Origin: Zygnema cylindricum | Taxonomy: Eukaryota; Streptophyta; Zygnematophyceae; Zygnematales; Zygnemataceae | Length of the DNA: 64,000 nt | Assembly (NCBI GenBank): GCA_037447655.1 | Contig: JBBHKE010003160.1 | Span: forward strand, 62,001-126,000 | Direction of reading: 5' to 3' | Part shown: piece after piece, positions 1 through 12,200 of the stretch | How positions within the stretch are numbered: position 1 is the stretch's first letter | How the letters are laid out: the number at the start of each line of letters is the position of its first letter | The notes under the pieces: generated by a model | Databases searched by the model: none | Told to the model about the DNA's origin: nothing | Seen by the model: only the letters and a program-made list of their open reading frames with translations | Position numbers and translations under genes: made by a program

Positions 1-154
1 TTATGAGCGGGTCATTTAACATTTCTTCTAATTCCCCACGGGATTTCGTCCCTTGATCTGTGAGGACTTCGGCTGGAGCTCCGTATCTCATAAGGACATG
101 TTCTTTAAAAGCTGCCGTGGTGAGCTTTGCCATTTTGTGTAGTAACGCCACGAT
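1..154 (-). pseudogene. Ty3/gypsy integrase core, distal part
   Basis: Read on the minus strand this stretch stays open and encodes the middle of a Ty3/gypsy integrase core. It includes the segment YGAPAEVLTDQGTKSRGE, where LTDQGT carries the second catalytic Asp of the DDE triad. It continues the integrase frame that stops at 6547, where copia element B was inserted. The host codons either side of B read V-E-L-V-A-L-L-H-K with no loss of frame. The piece runs off the left edge, so the catalytic Glu and the 3' LTR are not visible. It is one fragment of a single decayed gypsy element. Confidence 0.85.
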
Positions 155-1160
155 GGCAACTCTGAGACCTCCATAGGTCCTCAGAGTAGGCAGCTCACAC
201 AAAGCCAAAGGATAACCCTGACCCAATTGTGTTTCATCAATAATTACTGCCACCATGGTAGACAAAAGCTTTGACCACCTTCACCCTTGCAAAGGCAAGA
301 CTCTCCTGAGTCTATAGCAAAAACAATCTCTGAATTTGCTCCCCTGAGTAGTAAATTTTGGAGGGTCAAAGTTGACATTTTGTACTGAAGCTCTTTGGGA
401 GAGAGGGTCCAATCTATCAAATTTTTCTAAGACCTATCTCTCTCTAAAACTGAATCTTCTGAAGTACGGCACCAATCATAATAGTGTGTCGTATAGAAAG
501 GTACAGGTGACGGTGTACTTTCTGTACGACCATTGTACGACATAGCTAACAAGTCGACACATGTCATTTTTGGATTTTCTTTTGGAATCCCTGGAGATGC
601 CGTAATCCAATATGGTTGTGCCACGTGTCAATCGATATTACGTCGACCGCAAACCCCCGAAATCCTATTCCGCGATCTCGGCATGCTTTGCAGCCGTCTG
701 ATAAAACCAGATTTCAATCGTAGCCGTCATAAATACTTGCGCGATATTTGTTTTGCCTTCAAAATAAAGTGCGTGGTATTTTTTTCTGATGTTCCGTACG
801 CCGTACAACAAAAACTATATCTATGTCCAAATATCCCGTTAAATGAAATAGCCTACGTGTCAATATTTATATAATTATCAAACCCTATATTGTATAACCT
901 TGATCTTAGACTAATTGGCTAAGGCTACCGGCTACCGGCGGCGTTGACAAACAGCAGGTACGAGGTTCAAATCCCGAGTCCGTCGATTACTATTTTGGTA
1001 AATCTACCAATCTAATTTCTGTCCCCGTATCTCCCTCTCCAACTTTCAGTGACTACGACAAATGTGGGAGCTGGAGAGAGGAGTTAGAGGCAGACTGCCT
1101 CTGCATATTTTCTGCATTTTACAAAACCTAGAAATATTAAAATAACCTTTAATTTCTACA
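155..1160 (-). repeat. 3' LTR of copia B
   Basis: The sense strand starts TGTAGAAATTAAAGG at 1160, directly after a purine tract AAATAAGGGGAG. It ends near GTTGCC at 155, where the usual terminal CA is mutated. The tRNA-like block typical of these LTRs lies at about 905-985, antisense to the element, with GGTTCAAATCC at 964-974. Confidence 0.85.
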
Positions 1161-1173
1161 CTCCCCTTATTTT

Positions 1174-4100
1174 CTAGTTACTCTTTATTTTAAGACCACA
1201 CTTCTCTCCACATAAAATTAGTTTAGGGGAAGGCACAAGTTTGGTCATCATATTTGCTACCATTTCACTATCTGGTTTATATTCCAAATTGATTATCTTG
1301 TTTTCTACTTTCTCCATTACAAAGCTAATTCTAATGTCCATATGTTTGGCTTTAAAGTGATTTTTAGGATTGGCAAAAATGGCAATGGCTGCCTGATTAT
1401 CACAAAACACTTTTTGGACACCACTCTTAAGATGACCAAGCTCACCAAGCAAAGACTTGACCCACATTGATTATTTTAGAGCAAAGGAAGAAGCCATGTA
1501 CTCAACCTCTATGGTGGACTGAGCAATGACCTTTTGTTGCTTGCTGCTCCAATAGCAAGCCCCATCACCCACATACAATACATATCCAGACGTGAATCTC
1601 CTCATAGGAGCATCCCCATAGCTGGCAACACTCCAAGTGGTGATGTGAGTATTGTTCCCACCCAAATGCAACCATAGATCTCTAGTCCATATGAGATATC
1701 TAAGGACTCTCTTAGCTGCCTCCTAATCTTTCTTAGTGGGAGCATTCAAAATCCTACTTAGTACTCCTACATCTGCGGCTATGTCCGGACACGTACAATT
1801 CATGAAATATATTAGGCTGCCCACTACTTGTGTATAAGGGATGGTCTGCATAAATCTTTTCTCTTCCGGGCCTTCCTCATCATCTAAGATTATAACTCCC
1901 TCTTCCACACTCCCCTCACTTCCTTTCTTTAATTCCATAGGAGTGGTACAACTATTAGCCTTTTCTATTTGTTATTTTTCTAGCATGTTTCCAATGGCCT
2001 CCTTTTTAGTTAATCTTATTATCTTTCTATCTCTGTCTCTCTCTACCTGAATTCAAAAAATATACCTTTCTTCTCCCATATCATTCATCTCAAATCTCAC
2101 TTTTAGATAATTTTTCAACTAATTTATTTTATCAATAGATTTACTTAAAACAAGCAAATCATCAACATTAATTGCAATAAAAATAATTCCTTCTTCATCT
2201 TCAAACAAATAAATAGAGTGATCTAAGCTGATCCGTATATATCCCAAACCTGTAAGAAACTCATCGAGCTTCTAGTTCCATTGCCAGAGCGCCTGTTTCA
2301 CCCCCATACAAAGATTTGATCAATCGACATACCTTGCTTTCCTCCCCTTGTTCCACAAATCCCTTCGGCTGTCGCATAAAAATTTCCTCTTCCAACTCTC
2401 CATGTATGAAGGCCGTCTTGATGTCCATCTGATGCACTTCCATGTCTTCTGCTGCCGCCATACTGAGAAGTATCCGAACCGAAAGAAACTTGACGACCAG
2501 AGCAAAAGTCTCCTCGTAGTCAATTCCTTCTTTCTGGGTAAATCCCTTCGCCACTAACCGAGCATTGTAGAGCTGAATGGTGTTTTCCGGGTTGAGTTTC
2601 AGCTTAAACACCCACTTACACCCAATTGGCTTTCTGTCAGGAGGACAATCCACCAATTCTCATGTACCGGCCGCCATATTTGAGGCAATCTCCTCATTAA
2701 TAGGTGTCTTCCACCGGTTATTCTCAGGACAAGTCATTCCCTCATTTTAAGTTTGAGGTTCATCGGGGTGAGACTGTGTGGTTACCTTATTGTTTACTTG
2801 TCTCTCTTGCAATCTTTTGCTGCTTTTTGTTCCTCCCTCAAAATCGGTTGCCGGAATAGATGGCCCCCTTGGATTCTTCCGAAATGATTCTACTTCTCCC
2901 CTATCCCTTGCTTCCGGGTCGATTTCCACCACGTCTTCCGCTTCGGTTGGAGTTGATACTAGAGGTTCCACATTTGGGTCATTTTTGATCTGATCTGTAC
3001 CTACAAGATCATCATCTTCTTGAAATCGTGGATAGTTATGAAGCTCAAAGTTATCAGAATTTTCTGACTCAAATGTGATTCTGACTCTCTTTGAATGCTT
3101 AAAGGGATCTATAGATTTCCCTTCATCGATAACCACTAGATGCTTCACTAAGATAATATCCTCTCTTTTGAGATCATAGACTCTATATTCTTTTACATCT
3201 TCATCATATCCTACTACATATCTTGGTTTTCCTTTTGGTTCTAACTTCAAGTTTGACCGATCTGTGTCTAAACTAAACACTTGACTACCGAAAACCTTTA
3301 AGTGTGAAACATCTGGTTTTCGGCATGTCCATCTCTCATAGGGTGTTTCGCCTTTTACTGCTAAAGTAAAAACTCTATTCTTGAGATAATTTCCACAGTT
3401 TATTGCTTCGGCCCAAAACTTCTTTCGTATCTTCTTATTTGACAACATACTCTTAGCACTATCACAAAGTATTATATTTAATCTTTCAGGTACACCATTC
3501 TGCTCAGGATTTTAAGGAACTATCTTTTGATGTTGCACTCCATCTTCTCTCTGAAAATCCTCAAACTGGTTAGAGGTATACTCTCCACCATTGTCACTCC
3601 TCACTCTCTGGATTGAGGTTTCATGGAGTTTTTTACTCCATGATTTATATTGTCTAAAATATTCCTGAGCCTCTGACTTATTTTTCAAAAAATACACCAT
3701 GGAATACTGAGACCAATCATCAGTGATAGTCATCATAATCTCTATCCCCCCAGTGATGGCACTCTGGCCGACCCCCAAATATCTGTGTGTACTAAATCTA
3801 GAATCTTTTCTCCCTTATAGGTGGCAGTTTTTGGGAAGGGTAACGTGTGTGCTATACCTTGAGCATATCCACTACAATCACTTAGATTCTCACTTTCACC
3901 AAACTGAATCCCTTCCACTACTCCCATCTTTTTCATCTCTCTTAACTTATCTAGATTCACATGTCTAAGCCTCTTATGCCACAACATTATACCATGAACA
4001 CCAACATAATAAAGTTTCTACTTTTCATTGCTTAAAATCAGGCTAAACATCCCTTGGCTACCTTTTTCAACAGTGAAATAAACTTCCTCGTGAAAACTAG

Positions 4101-5510
4101 CAGTAGAGACTCCTTTCCTATTGCTAGTATCAAAAACCTTATCATCTAATACAAATGTAGAGATGAGTTTTTAGTTCAGCTTTGGAATAAACAATACATC
4201 GGAGAATGTAACTATAGATGTATTTCTTTCTACTAACACTTTCAAATCTACCTATCCTATAAGAGTAGTAGTGACTATCCTCCCATCCCCGTACTCTATC
4301 TCAACGTTGGGAATCTTTCTTATCTTAGTGAACAGGTTTTTATCCTTACACATGTGCATGGAGGCACCTGAATCTACAATCCAACGTGCTTCAGCTTTCA
4401 ATCCATCGAAAGCACATTTTGTCTTTCGTGGAATTTCGACCTCGTTTTTCGCTTCCAACTCCTCATCCAATAGGAGTTCATTGTCCCCGTCCTCAGATTC
4501 TGCCTCATGTACTTGTGTCACAAGGGCGTTTTTCTTTCCTCTCAAGTGTCCACCGGTCTGCCCCTCCTTTAACCACAGCTCTGTTAACTTAGTGCACTCA
4601 GCCATATAGTGCCCTGGTTTTCTTACAAAAATGGCACAAACCCTTCGAAGTCCTTAGTTCAAACTCCTCGGTCTGATTTTTCTGCCCCTCCCCTCTATAA
4701 TTTAAGACCGGTTTCTTGGAATCATTGTTCCTCCAATTGGTCCCAGCTGCCAAGGCTTGCCCACTCTTTCCTCCCCTTCGGATCTCAATCGTTTTCTCCC
4801 GAACGAGAATCATCCCTACCACTGAATTCCAAATCCACCTTAGGTCCGGCAAGCCTGCACACGGTTGACAATGTTTTCGAACTCATCTAGTAACTTCATG
4901 AGCAAACATTTAACCTTCATCTTTTTAGTTTCAACCTGTCCAGCACACTCTAGCTCCATGAAAAGTGTTGGAAGCTCATTACAAAAATCCATCATCTTCC
5001 CCCCTTTGTATACATATGCGTCTATTTTTTCTGATCAGCCAACTGCTGTTGCTGGATCGTACCACTTTGGTATATCTCTATGAGAGCCACTCAAAGTTCG
5101 AATGCCCTCTTTAGCTGCAAATGAGGAGATGCAAGCCTTTAAGTAAGATGGCGGAGCATGAAGTGCTTAGCCGCCATATTGTTGTAGTCCCAAGTATCGA
5201 TATCATTCTCATCGTTCCTCGGAAAAGGTGACATGAATGCGGAACCGGTTGCAATTGGTGTGACTGTCTCCTTCTCCTTTCCTTTATCCACCACCTCCCA
5301 TTCCTTTGTCTCCTCCGTTGAAGATGGATCTGCATCTCTAGTGTGTCTGCTTCTTGTAAACCTTAGAGGGATCCCAAGACTTGATGGACGCCTCACGCTT
5401 CCACTCACTATTCCCTTAAACCGTTTCTCACATAGAGCTCTTGTCATCATGCTTTCCTAGTATATGAAGCTAGTTCCATTGAAGATGGGCACCCTAGAGG
5501 GTGGGCACAT
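1174..5510 (-). pseudogene. Gag-Pol polyprotein remnant of copia B
   Basis: The order is gag (5510 to about 4600), protease (about 4350), integrase (about 3990-3400), RT (about 2660-2080) and RNase H (about 1680-1180). Recognisable motifs are protease WIVDSGASMHMCKD, integrase VRSDNGGEYTS, RT MDIKTAFIHGELEEEIF and RNase H ASYGDAPMRR. Lesions are many. The zinc-knuckle region reads CHFCKKTRALYG and then shifts frame. The RT active site reads NVDD instead of YVDD. The first RNase H Asp is Val (WSVASYGD). Several stops and frameshifts separate the open pieces. The ATG at 5510-5508 lies in the primer-binding site. The copy cannot make active enzymes. Confidence 0.88.
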
Positions 5511-5514
5511 AACC
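5501..5514 (-). other. Primer-binding site of copia B (mutated)
   Basis: Directly inside the 5' LTR the sense strand reads GGTTATGTGCCCAC. This is the half-tRNA initiator-Met site GGTTATGGGCCCAC with one G-to-T change. It contains the gag-frame ATG. Confidence 0.8.
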
Positions 5515-6546
5515 TGCAACTTCGAGACCTCCATAGGTCCTCAGAGTTGGCAGCTCACACGAAGCCTATAAGATAACCGTGACCCCTTTGTGTTTCAGTA
5601 AGAATAACTTCCACCGTGGAAAACAAAAACTTGACCACCTTCACCCTTGAGAAAGCAAGACTCCCCTGAGTCTATAGCAAAAAGAATCTTTAAATTTGCT
5701 CCCCTGAGTAGTAAGTTATGGATGGTCAAAGTTGACCTTTAGTACAGACGCTCTTTGGGAGAGAGGGTCCAATCTATCAAATTTTTATAAGTCCTATCTC
5801 ACTCTAAAACTCTATCTACTGAAATACGACGCTAATCATAATATTGTGTCGTACAGAAAGGTACAGGTGCCGATGTACTTTATGTACGGCCATTGTACGA
5901 CATGACCAACAAGTTGACACATGTCATTTTTGGATTCGTTCCTTTAATCCTCGAACATACCGTAATCCAATATGGTTGTGCTAGGTGTCAATCGATGTGA
6001 TGCAACTGCAAACCGCCGAAAAACCTATTCCGCAATCTCGACATGTTTTGCGGCCGTCCGATTAAACCAAATTTCAATCGTAGCCGTTATAAATACTTGC
6101 GCCATATTTGTTTCGCCTTCGAAACAAAGTGCGTGGTATTTTTTTTTATGTTCCGTACGCCGTAGAACAAAAACTTTATCTATGTCTAAATATCTTGTTA
6201 AATGAAATAACCTACGTGTCAATATTTATATAATTATCAAACCCTATATCGTAAAACCTTGATCTTAGACTAATTGGCTAAGGCTACCGACTAGCGGCTG
6301 CTCTGACAGACAGCACATACGAGGTTCAAATCTCGGGACCATCAATTACTAATTTGGTAAATCTACCAATCTAATGTTTGTCCCCGTCTGGATAGCGTAG
6401 GCGGCCATGGCTCTATCTCCCTCTCCAACTTTCAGTGACTGCGACAAGTGTGGGAGCTGGAGAGAGGAGTTAGAGGCAGACTGCCTCTGCTTCTTTTCTG
6501 CATTTTACAAAACCTAGAAATACTAAAATAACCTTTAATTTTTACA
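5515..6546 (-). repeat. 5' LTR of copia B
   Basis: A 1032-bp LTR. The sense strand begins TGTAAAAATTAAAGG at 6546 and ends TTGCA at 5515, followed by the primer-binding site. It contains the antisense tRNA-like block at about 6255-6345 and the ccatggct-containing U3 hairpin region near 6405-6480. Confidence 0.88.
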
Positions 6547-8159
6547 ACTAGTTCAACCCATCTGCTAAAATTTTCAATCATGATCATTATATATTGATTT
6601 CCCCTCCGAGATATAGGGAATGGACCTGCCAAATCGCATGACCAGTGGTAAAATAACCCTTTGATGGGTAATGGTTGGAGGGTAGTTTGCGGCTGCTAAA
6701 AGAGGTACGCAGACGATCACATATTGCACACTTGTGCAATACCGATGCGACATCAGATTGCATCCAGACCACCAAAAGCGTTTTTGCAGCAGGCTTAAGG
6801 TGCGCTTGGTCCCATAGTGACCAAGCTCGGTGTGGATTTGTTTAAACAGCGAGAGGCACTCAGTTGGGCAAGGCACGTGTCTATGACTACCGTCGGCTAA
6901 CAATCGAACTAAAAATCGAGCTAACCAAAGATAATTTTTAGCTCTCTTCTTCACTCTTTCCTCCTCACGTGTAGTGCTAGGTCGGAAAGTTTGTGAGGAG
7001 AGGAAAAGAATTAGCGGTCCGTCCCGCCATGGATCTGGGAAAGAGCGAGAGTTAGGCAGCGAAGCTAAAGAAATTGTAATATAGAACCCTGCTGACATTG
7101 TTGTTGTCATCAAAGTCTTGCCGGACCTCGTTGTCTATGGTCCATGGCAGAGGATTTCAAGATATGTCGTCTGCATTCAGACTAAGTAATCATGGACGGT
7201 GAATTATTTCTACATCGTATTATTGTTAAATGAATGCGCATTGCGCTAATTTTCTTGAAAGCTTATCATTCGTCATGAGTCAATGTAAAGGCTAATGGTC
7301 GGTTAAGAGTGTAAACAGTTTTCCGTAAAGGTAATGACGAAAGTGCACATTGCCTCAAACTGCCGCAAGACATTCTCATTCATAACTACTGTAATTTGAT
7401 TCTTCACGATTATTACTTCTGCTTGCGTAAGCGACCACGTACTCTTCTCCTGTTAGTTCTCCTTGAGTTAAGATGGCCGCAATGCCAGGCTTTTCAAAGT
7501 TTGTTTGTAAGCAAAAAGGTAATTTGTAATTATGATGATAATAAAGGTCGGAAGATGGGAGCACTAAAGAGGGCATCTTTCAACTTTTGAAAAGCTAAAA
7601 TCTGATCAGGTCCCCATACGAAAGGGACCTCTTTCTTGAGCAAATTGTTTAATGGTGCAACAACTGTACTAAAACTCGGGACAAATCTGCGATAGTAATT
7701 GGCCAATCCAAGGAAGGCTCGGAGGCTTGTGAGATCAACATGGGTTGCTAATTTACTGATTTCTTTGGTTTTTGCTTTAAGCGATGTGATTCTCTTGGAG
7801 GAAATGAAATGTCAAAGGTAAGGCACAATTTCGGACCCGAAAGTACACTTAGCTGGATGACATTTTAATCCGACATTTTTCAGCTTAGGTAAGACCCATT
7901 CAATATGAGCTGCGTGATCTTCAATTGTGGCAGAGGCGATAATCAAATCATCAATATAACTTTGTGCAAATTTGCAACCACCTAAAACTGAATCCATTAC
8001 TTTTTGAAAAACTGGTGGGGCGTTCTTAAGTCCAAAAGGGATCACAGACCATTCCCAACAACCATCACTACCCCAAAAGGCGGTTTTATGCCTATCTTTC
8101 TCCTCTATTTCTATCTGGTTAAACCCTTGTCGCAAATCAAAAATATTGAAATATTTAGC
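6547..8159 (-). pseudogene. Ty3/gypsy pol remnant: RT, RNase H, integrase
   Basis: On the minus strand, 5' to 3', this holds the gypsy RT core (about 8159-7812), RNase H (about 7576-7376) and integrase (7113-6547). The RT has FDLRQGFNQIEIEEKDRHKT, PFGLKNAPPVFQ and the active site YIDDLIIAS. RNase H has PGIAAILTQ and VVAYASRSNN, but the expected first Asp is Asn (LQTNFEKPG). The integrase has an H-H half (HTELGHYGTKRTL) and, in a shifted frame, the C-C half (HKCAICDRL), followed by ENFSRWVELV. RT before RNase H before integrase is the Ty3/gypsy order and differs from the copia copies around it. The element is cut at 8159 by copia A and at 6547 by copia B. Multiple frameshifts make it inactive. 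Confidence 0.88.
8155..8159. repeat. Target-site duplication of copia A (left copy)
   Basis: TTAGC at 8155-8159 is repeated exactly at 14610-14614 on the other side of copia A. It fixes both element boundaries. Confidence 0.95.
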
Positions 8160-9208
8160 TGAAACTCTGTGACCTCGATAAGTCCTCAGAGTGGACAGCT
8201 TCCAAGAAGCCTCTAGGATAATCCTGACCCCTTTGTGTTTAAGCAAAAATAACTGCCACCCAGGTAGACAAAAACTCTGACCAACTTCACCTTTGTGAAG
8301 ACAAGACTCCCCTGAGTCGATAGCAAAAAGAATCTCTGAATTTGCTCCCCTGAGCAGTAAGTTATGGAGGGTCAAAGTTGACCTTTTGTACAGAAGCTCT
8401 CTGGGAGAGGGGGTCCTATCTTCTAATTTTTCTAAGTCCTATCTCTCTCACAGACTCTATCTTCTGATGTACGGAACCAATCAGAATTGAGTTCCGTACG
8501 CAAAAGTACAGCTGCCGGTGTACTTTATGTACGTACATTGTACGACATGGCCAAAATGTCGACACATGTCAAATCCGGATTCGGAGCCATAATCTCCGGA
8601 GATTCCACAATCCAACGGAATTTCGCCACGCGTCATCCGATGTGGCGATGACCACAAACCGCCGAAATCTTCCTCCGCGATCTCGGCGCTAATCCCGGCC
8701 GTCCGATTAAATTCGGCTTTAATCGTAGCCATAATAAATACATGCGCGGTATTTGTTTCATTTACGAAACAAATGCGCGGTACTGATTTGTGTCCGTACC
8801 GTAAGTCGTACATTATATATTACTGGATCTATGTATCCCGTAATTCATTGCAATTAAATGGTTTTTCGCACGTATATTTATTTAAATAACTATCAAACTA
8901 TATACTACGTAACAATACCGCTAGACTAAACGGCTAAGGCTACCGGCTATTTCCTGACTGCCGGCCGGTAGGTACAAGGATCAAATCTTGCCGCCGGCAC
9001 ATAAATTTTACTTAAATAAATAAACCCTAATATAAATTTCCCGTAAACCTCAGGATAGCCAAGGTAGCCATGGCTCTAGCTTCCTCTCCAATTTCTCAGT
9101 GACTGCGACAAGTTTGAGAGTTGGAGAGAGAAGTTAGAGATAGACTGCCTCGACTTCTATATTTCTTTTCAGACCTAGAAAATACTAATAAAACCATTAG
9201 TTTCTACA
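8160..9208 (-). repeat. 3' LTR of copia A
   Basis: The sense strand runs TGTAGAAACTAATGG (9208) to GTTTCA (8160), 1049 bp, with TG...CA ends. It contains the U3 hairpin CTCTCCAA (9084-9091 in plus coordinates) with TTGGAGAG (9121-9128). It also has the antisense tRNA-like block (about 8920-9000) and the GACTCAGGGGAGTC R/U5 hairpin on the sense strand near 8310. Confidence 0.95.
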
Positions 9209-9222
9209 CTCCCCTTATTTTC
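9209..9222 (-). other. Polypurine tract of copia A
   Basis: The sense strand reads GAAAATAAGGGGAG and touches the start of the 3' LTR. This is the position and composition expected of the plus-strand DNA primer. Equivalent tracts precede the 3' LTR of most copies in the window. Confidence 0.85.
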
Positions 9223-12200
9223 TAGTCAATCTTTAATTTTAGACCACACTTCTCCCTGCAAAAAATTAGCTTAGGGGAAGGCTCACGTTTGGTCATCATA
9301 TCTGCTACCATCTCACTATCTGGTCTGTACTCTAAACTGATTATTTTGTTTTCTACTTTCTCTCTAACAAAGCTGAGTCTGATGTCCATGTGTTTGGCTT
9401 TAAAATGGTGTTTAGGATTGGCAGAAATAGCGATTGCTGCCTGATTATCACAAAATATTTTCTGCACACCACTCTTAAGGTGACCAAGCTCACCAAGCAA
9501 AGACTTGACCCACATCAATTCTTTTACAGCAGAGCAAGAGGCCATATACTCAGCCTCCATGGTGGACTGAGCAATAACCTTTTGCTGTTTGCTACTCCAA
9601 CAGCAAGCCCCATCACCCACATATAATACATATCCAGAAGTACATCTCCTCATCGGAGCATCACCATAACTGGCATCACTCCAAGTAGTGATGTCAGTAT
9701 TCTCCCCACCCAAATGCAACCATAGATCTCTAGTTCCTACCAAGTATCTAAGGACTCTCTTAGCTGCCTCCCAATCCTTCTTAGTGGGAGCATTTAGACT
9801 TCTACTCAGCACTCCTACAGCTGCAGCTAAATCCGGCCGGGTACAATTCATAAAATAGATTAGACTTCCCACTACTTGCCTGTAAGGAATAGTCTGCATG
9901 AACTTATGTTCATCAGGAGATAATTCCTCGTCTAAGACTATGACTCCTTCTTCCTCACTCCCCTCACTTCCCTTCTTCAATTCCATTGGAGTTGTACAAC
10001 TATAGGCTTTATCCATTTGAAATTTTTCAAGCATGTTCCCTATTGCTTCCTTTTGAGTCAATCTTATAATTTTTCTTTTTCGGTCTCTCTCTACTTGAAT
10101 TCCCAAAATATATTTTGCTTCCCCCATATCCTTCATTTCAAATCTCCCCTTAAGATCGGTTTTTAGTTTATTAATTTTTTCCATTGATTTACTTAAAACA
10201 AGCAAATCATCAACATAAATTGCAATAAATATAAAACCTTCCTCATCTTCAAAAACATAGATTGAGTGATCTGAGCTGATCCGAATATATCCTAGACCGG
10301 TAAGAAACTCATCAAGCTTCTTATTCCACTGTCGAGGCGCCTGTTTCAAACCATAAAAAGATTTAATCAGCCAGCATACTTTACTCTCCTCTCCTTCTTC
10401 CACAAACCCTTCGGGTTGTCGCATGAAGATCTCCTCTTCCAATTCTCCATGCAAAAAGGCTAATTTGATGTCCATCTGGTGCACTTCCATGTCTTTCGCC
10501 GCTGCTAAACTGAGAAGTATGCAGACGGAGGGAAATCTGACCACCGGGGCAAAGGTTTCCTCGTAGTCAATTCCTTCCTTTTGTGTAAATCCCTTTGCCA
10601 CTAATCTGGCCTTGTAGCGCTCGATTGTGTTATCTGGGTTCAGTTTTAGTTTGAAAACCCACTTACAACCGATTGGTTTTCGGTTAGGTGGACAGTCCAC
10701 CAGCTCCCAAGTATCGGCTGCCATGATTGAAGCCATCTCCTCATTGATGGCTGTCTTCCACCGGTTTCTTTCTGGACAAGTCATCGCCTCTCGATAAGTT
10801 TGAGGTTCATCTTGATGAGATAGTTTAGTTACCTTGTTATTAACCTGTTTTTCTTGCAGTCTTTTGCTACTTCTCCTCCCCCCCTCAAAATCTGAGGCCG
10901 GAATAGATGGTTCTCGTGGATTCTTTCGAACAAACTCAGCTTCTCCCCTATCCCTTGATTCCGAATCAATTTCCACCACGTCTTCCGCTTCGAGTAGAGT
11001 TGTCACTGGAGTTTCCACAGCCGAGTCCTTTTCGGTCTGATTTGTTCCTGCAAGAATGTCATCGTCTCTAAAACCTGGATAGTTAGGAAGCTCAAAGTCA
11101 TCAGAATTTTCTGACTCAAATCTGATTTTTACTGACTTTGTATATTTGAAGGGATCCACAGACTTTCCTTCATCCATAACTACTAGATGCTTTACTAAGA
11201 TTATATCTTCTCTTTTTAGATCATAAAATCTATATCCTTTAACATCCTCATCATATCCTAATAAGTATCCCGGTTTTCCTTTAGGATCTAGCTTCCAATT
11301 AGACCGATCTCTATCTAGACTGAATACTTGACTGCCGAAAACCTTTAAATGAGATAAGTCTGGTTTCCGGCGTGTCCATCTCTCATAAGGTGTTTGATCT
11401 TTTATAGCTGAAGTAAGAACTCTATTTTTGAGGTAATTAGCACAGTTCATTGCTTCTGCCCAAAACCTTTTTCCTATCTTCTTATCCGACAACATACTTC
11501 TAGCACTATCACTTAGTGTTCCATTTAACCTTTCAGCTACCCCATTCTGTTCCGGATTTTCTGGAACTGTCTTTTGGTGTTGAACCCCATCTTCCCTCAA
11601 AAAATCCTCAAACTGGTTAGAAGTATACTCTCCACCATTGTCACTCCTTACTCTCTTGATTGGAGTTTCATGGAGTTTTTCGCTCCATGCTTTATATTGC
11701 CTAAAACAGTCCTCAGCCTCTGACTTGTTTTTCAAAAAATATACTCGGGAATACCGAGACCAATCATCAGTTATAGTCATCATAAATCTCTTCCCCCCCG
11801 GTGAGGGCACTCTAGGCGGTCCCCAAATATCTGTGTGTACTAGATCTAGAAGTTTTTCTCCCTTGTAGGTGGCTGTTTTTGGAAAGGGTAATCTGTGTGC
11901 CTTACCTTGAGCACACCCACTACAATCACTTATATCATCACTCTCACTGAACTGAATCCCTTCCACCACTCCCATCTTTTTCATCTCTCTTAACTTATCT
12001 AGATTCACATGCCCAAGCCTCTTATGCCACATCATAATATCATGAACACCAGCATAATAAAGTTTCTTCGTTTCATTACTTAAGATCAGCCTAAACATCC
12101 CATGGCTACCTTTCTCAGCAATGAAATAGACATCCTCCTCAAAACTAGCAGTAAAGTCTCCTTCCCTAGTGCTAGTGAAAAAACCCTTATCATCTAATAC

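Larger units (their letters stand above)
155..6546 (-). mobile_element. Copia element B (family 1), decayed, inserted in gypsy integrase
   Basis: This is a full-length but degenerate Ty1/copia element, 6392 bp, on the minus strand. Its LTRs are 155-1160 and 5515-6546, with gag-pol remains between them. The flanks are acgat (150-154) and actag (6547-6551). They match at only 3 of 5 bases, as expected for an aged target-site duplication. The gypsy integrase frame continues across the insertion, which confirms the boundaries. Many stops, frameshifts and divergent LTRs indicate that it is older than element A. Confidence 0.88.
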
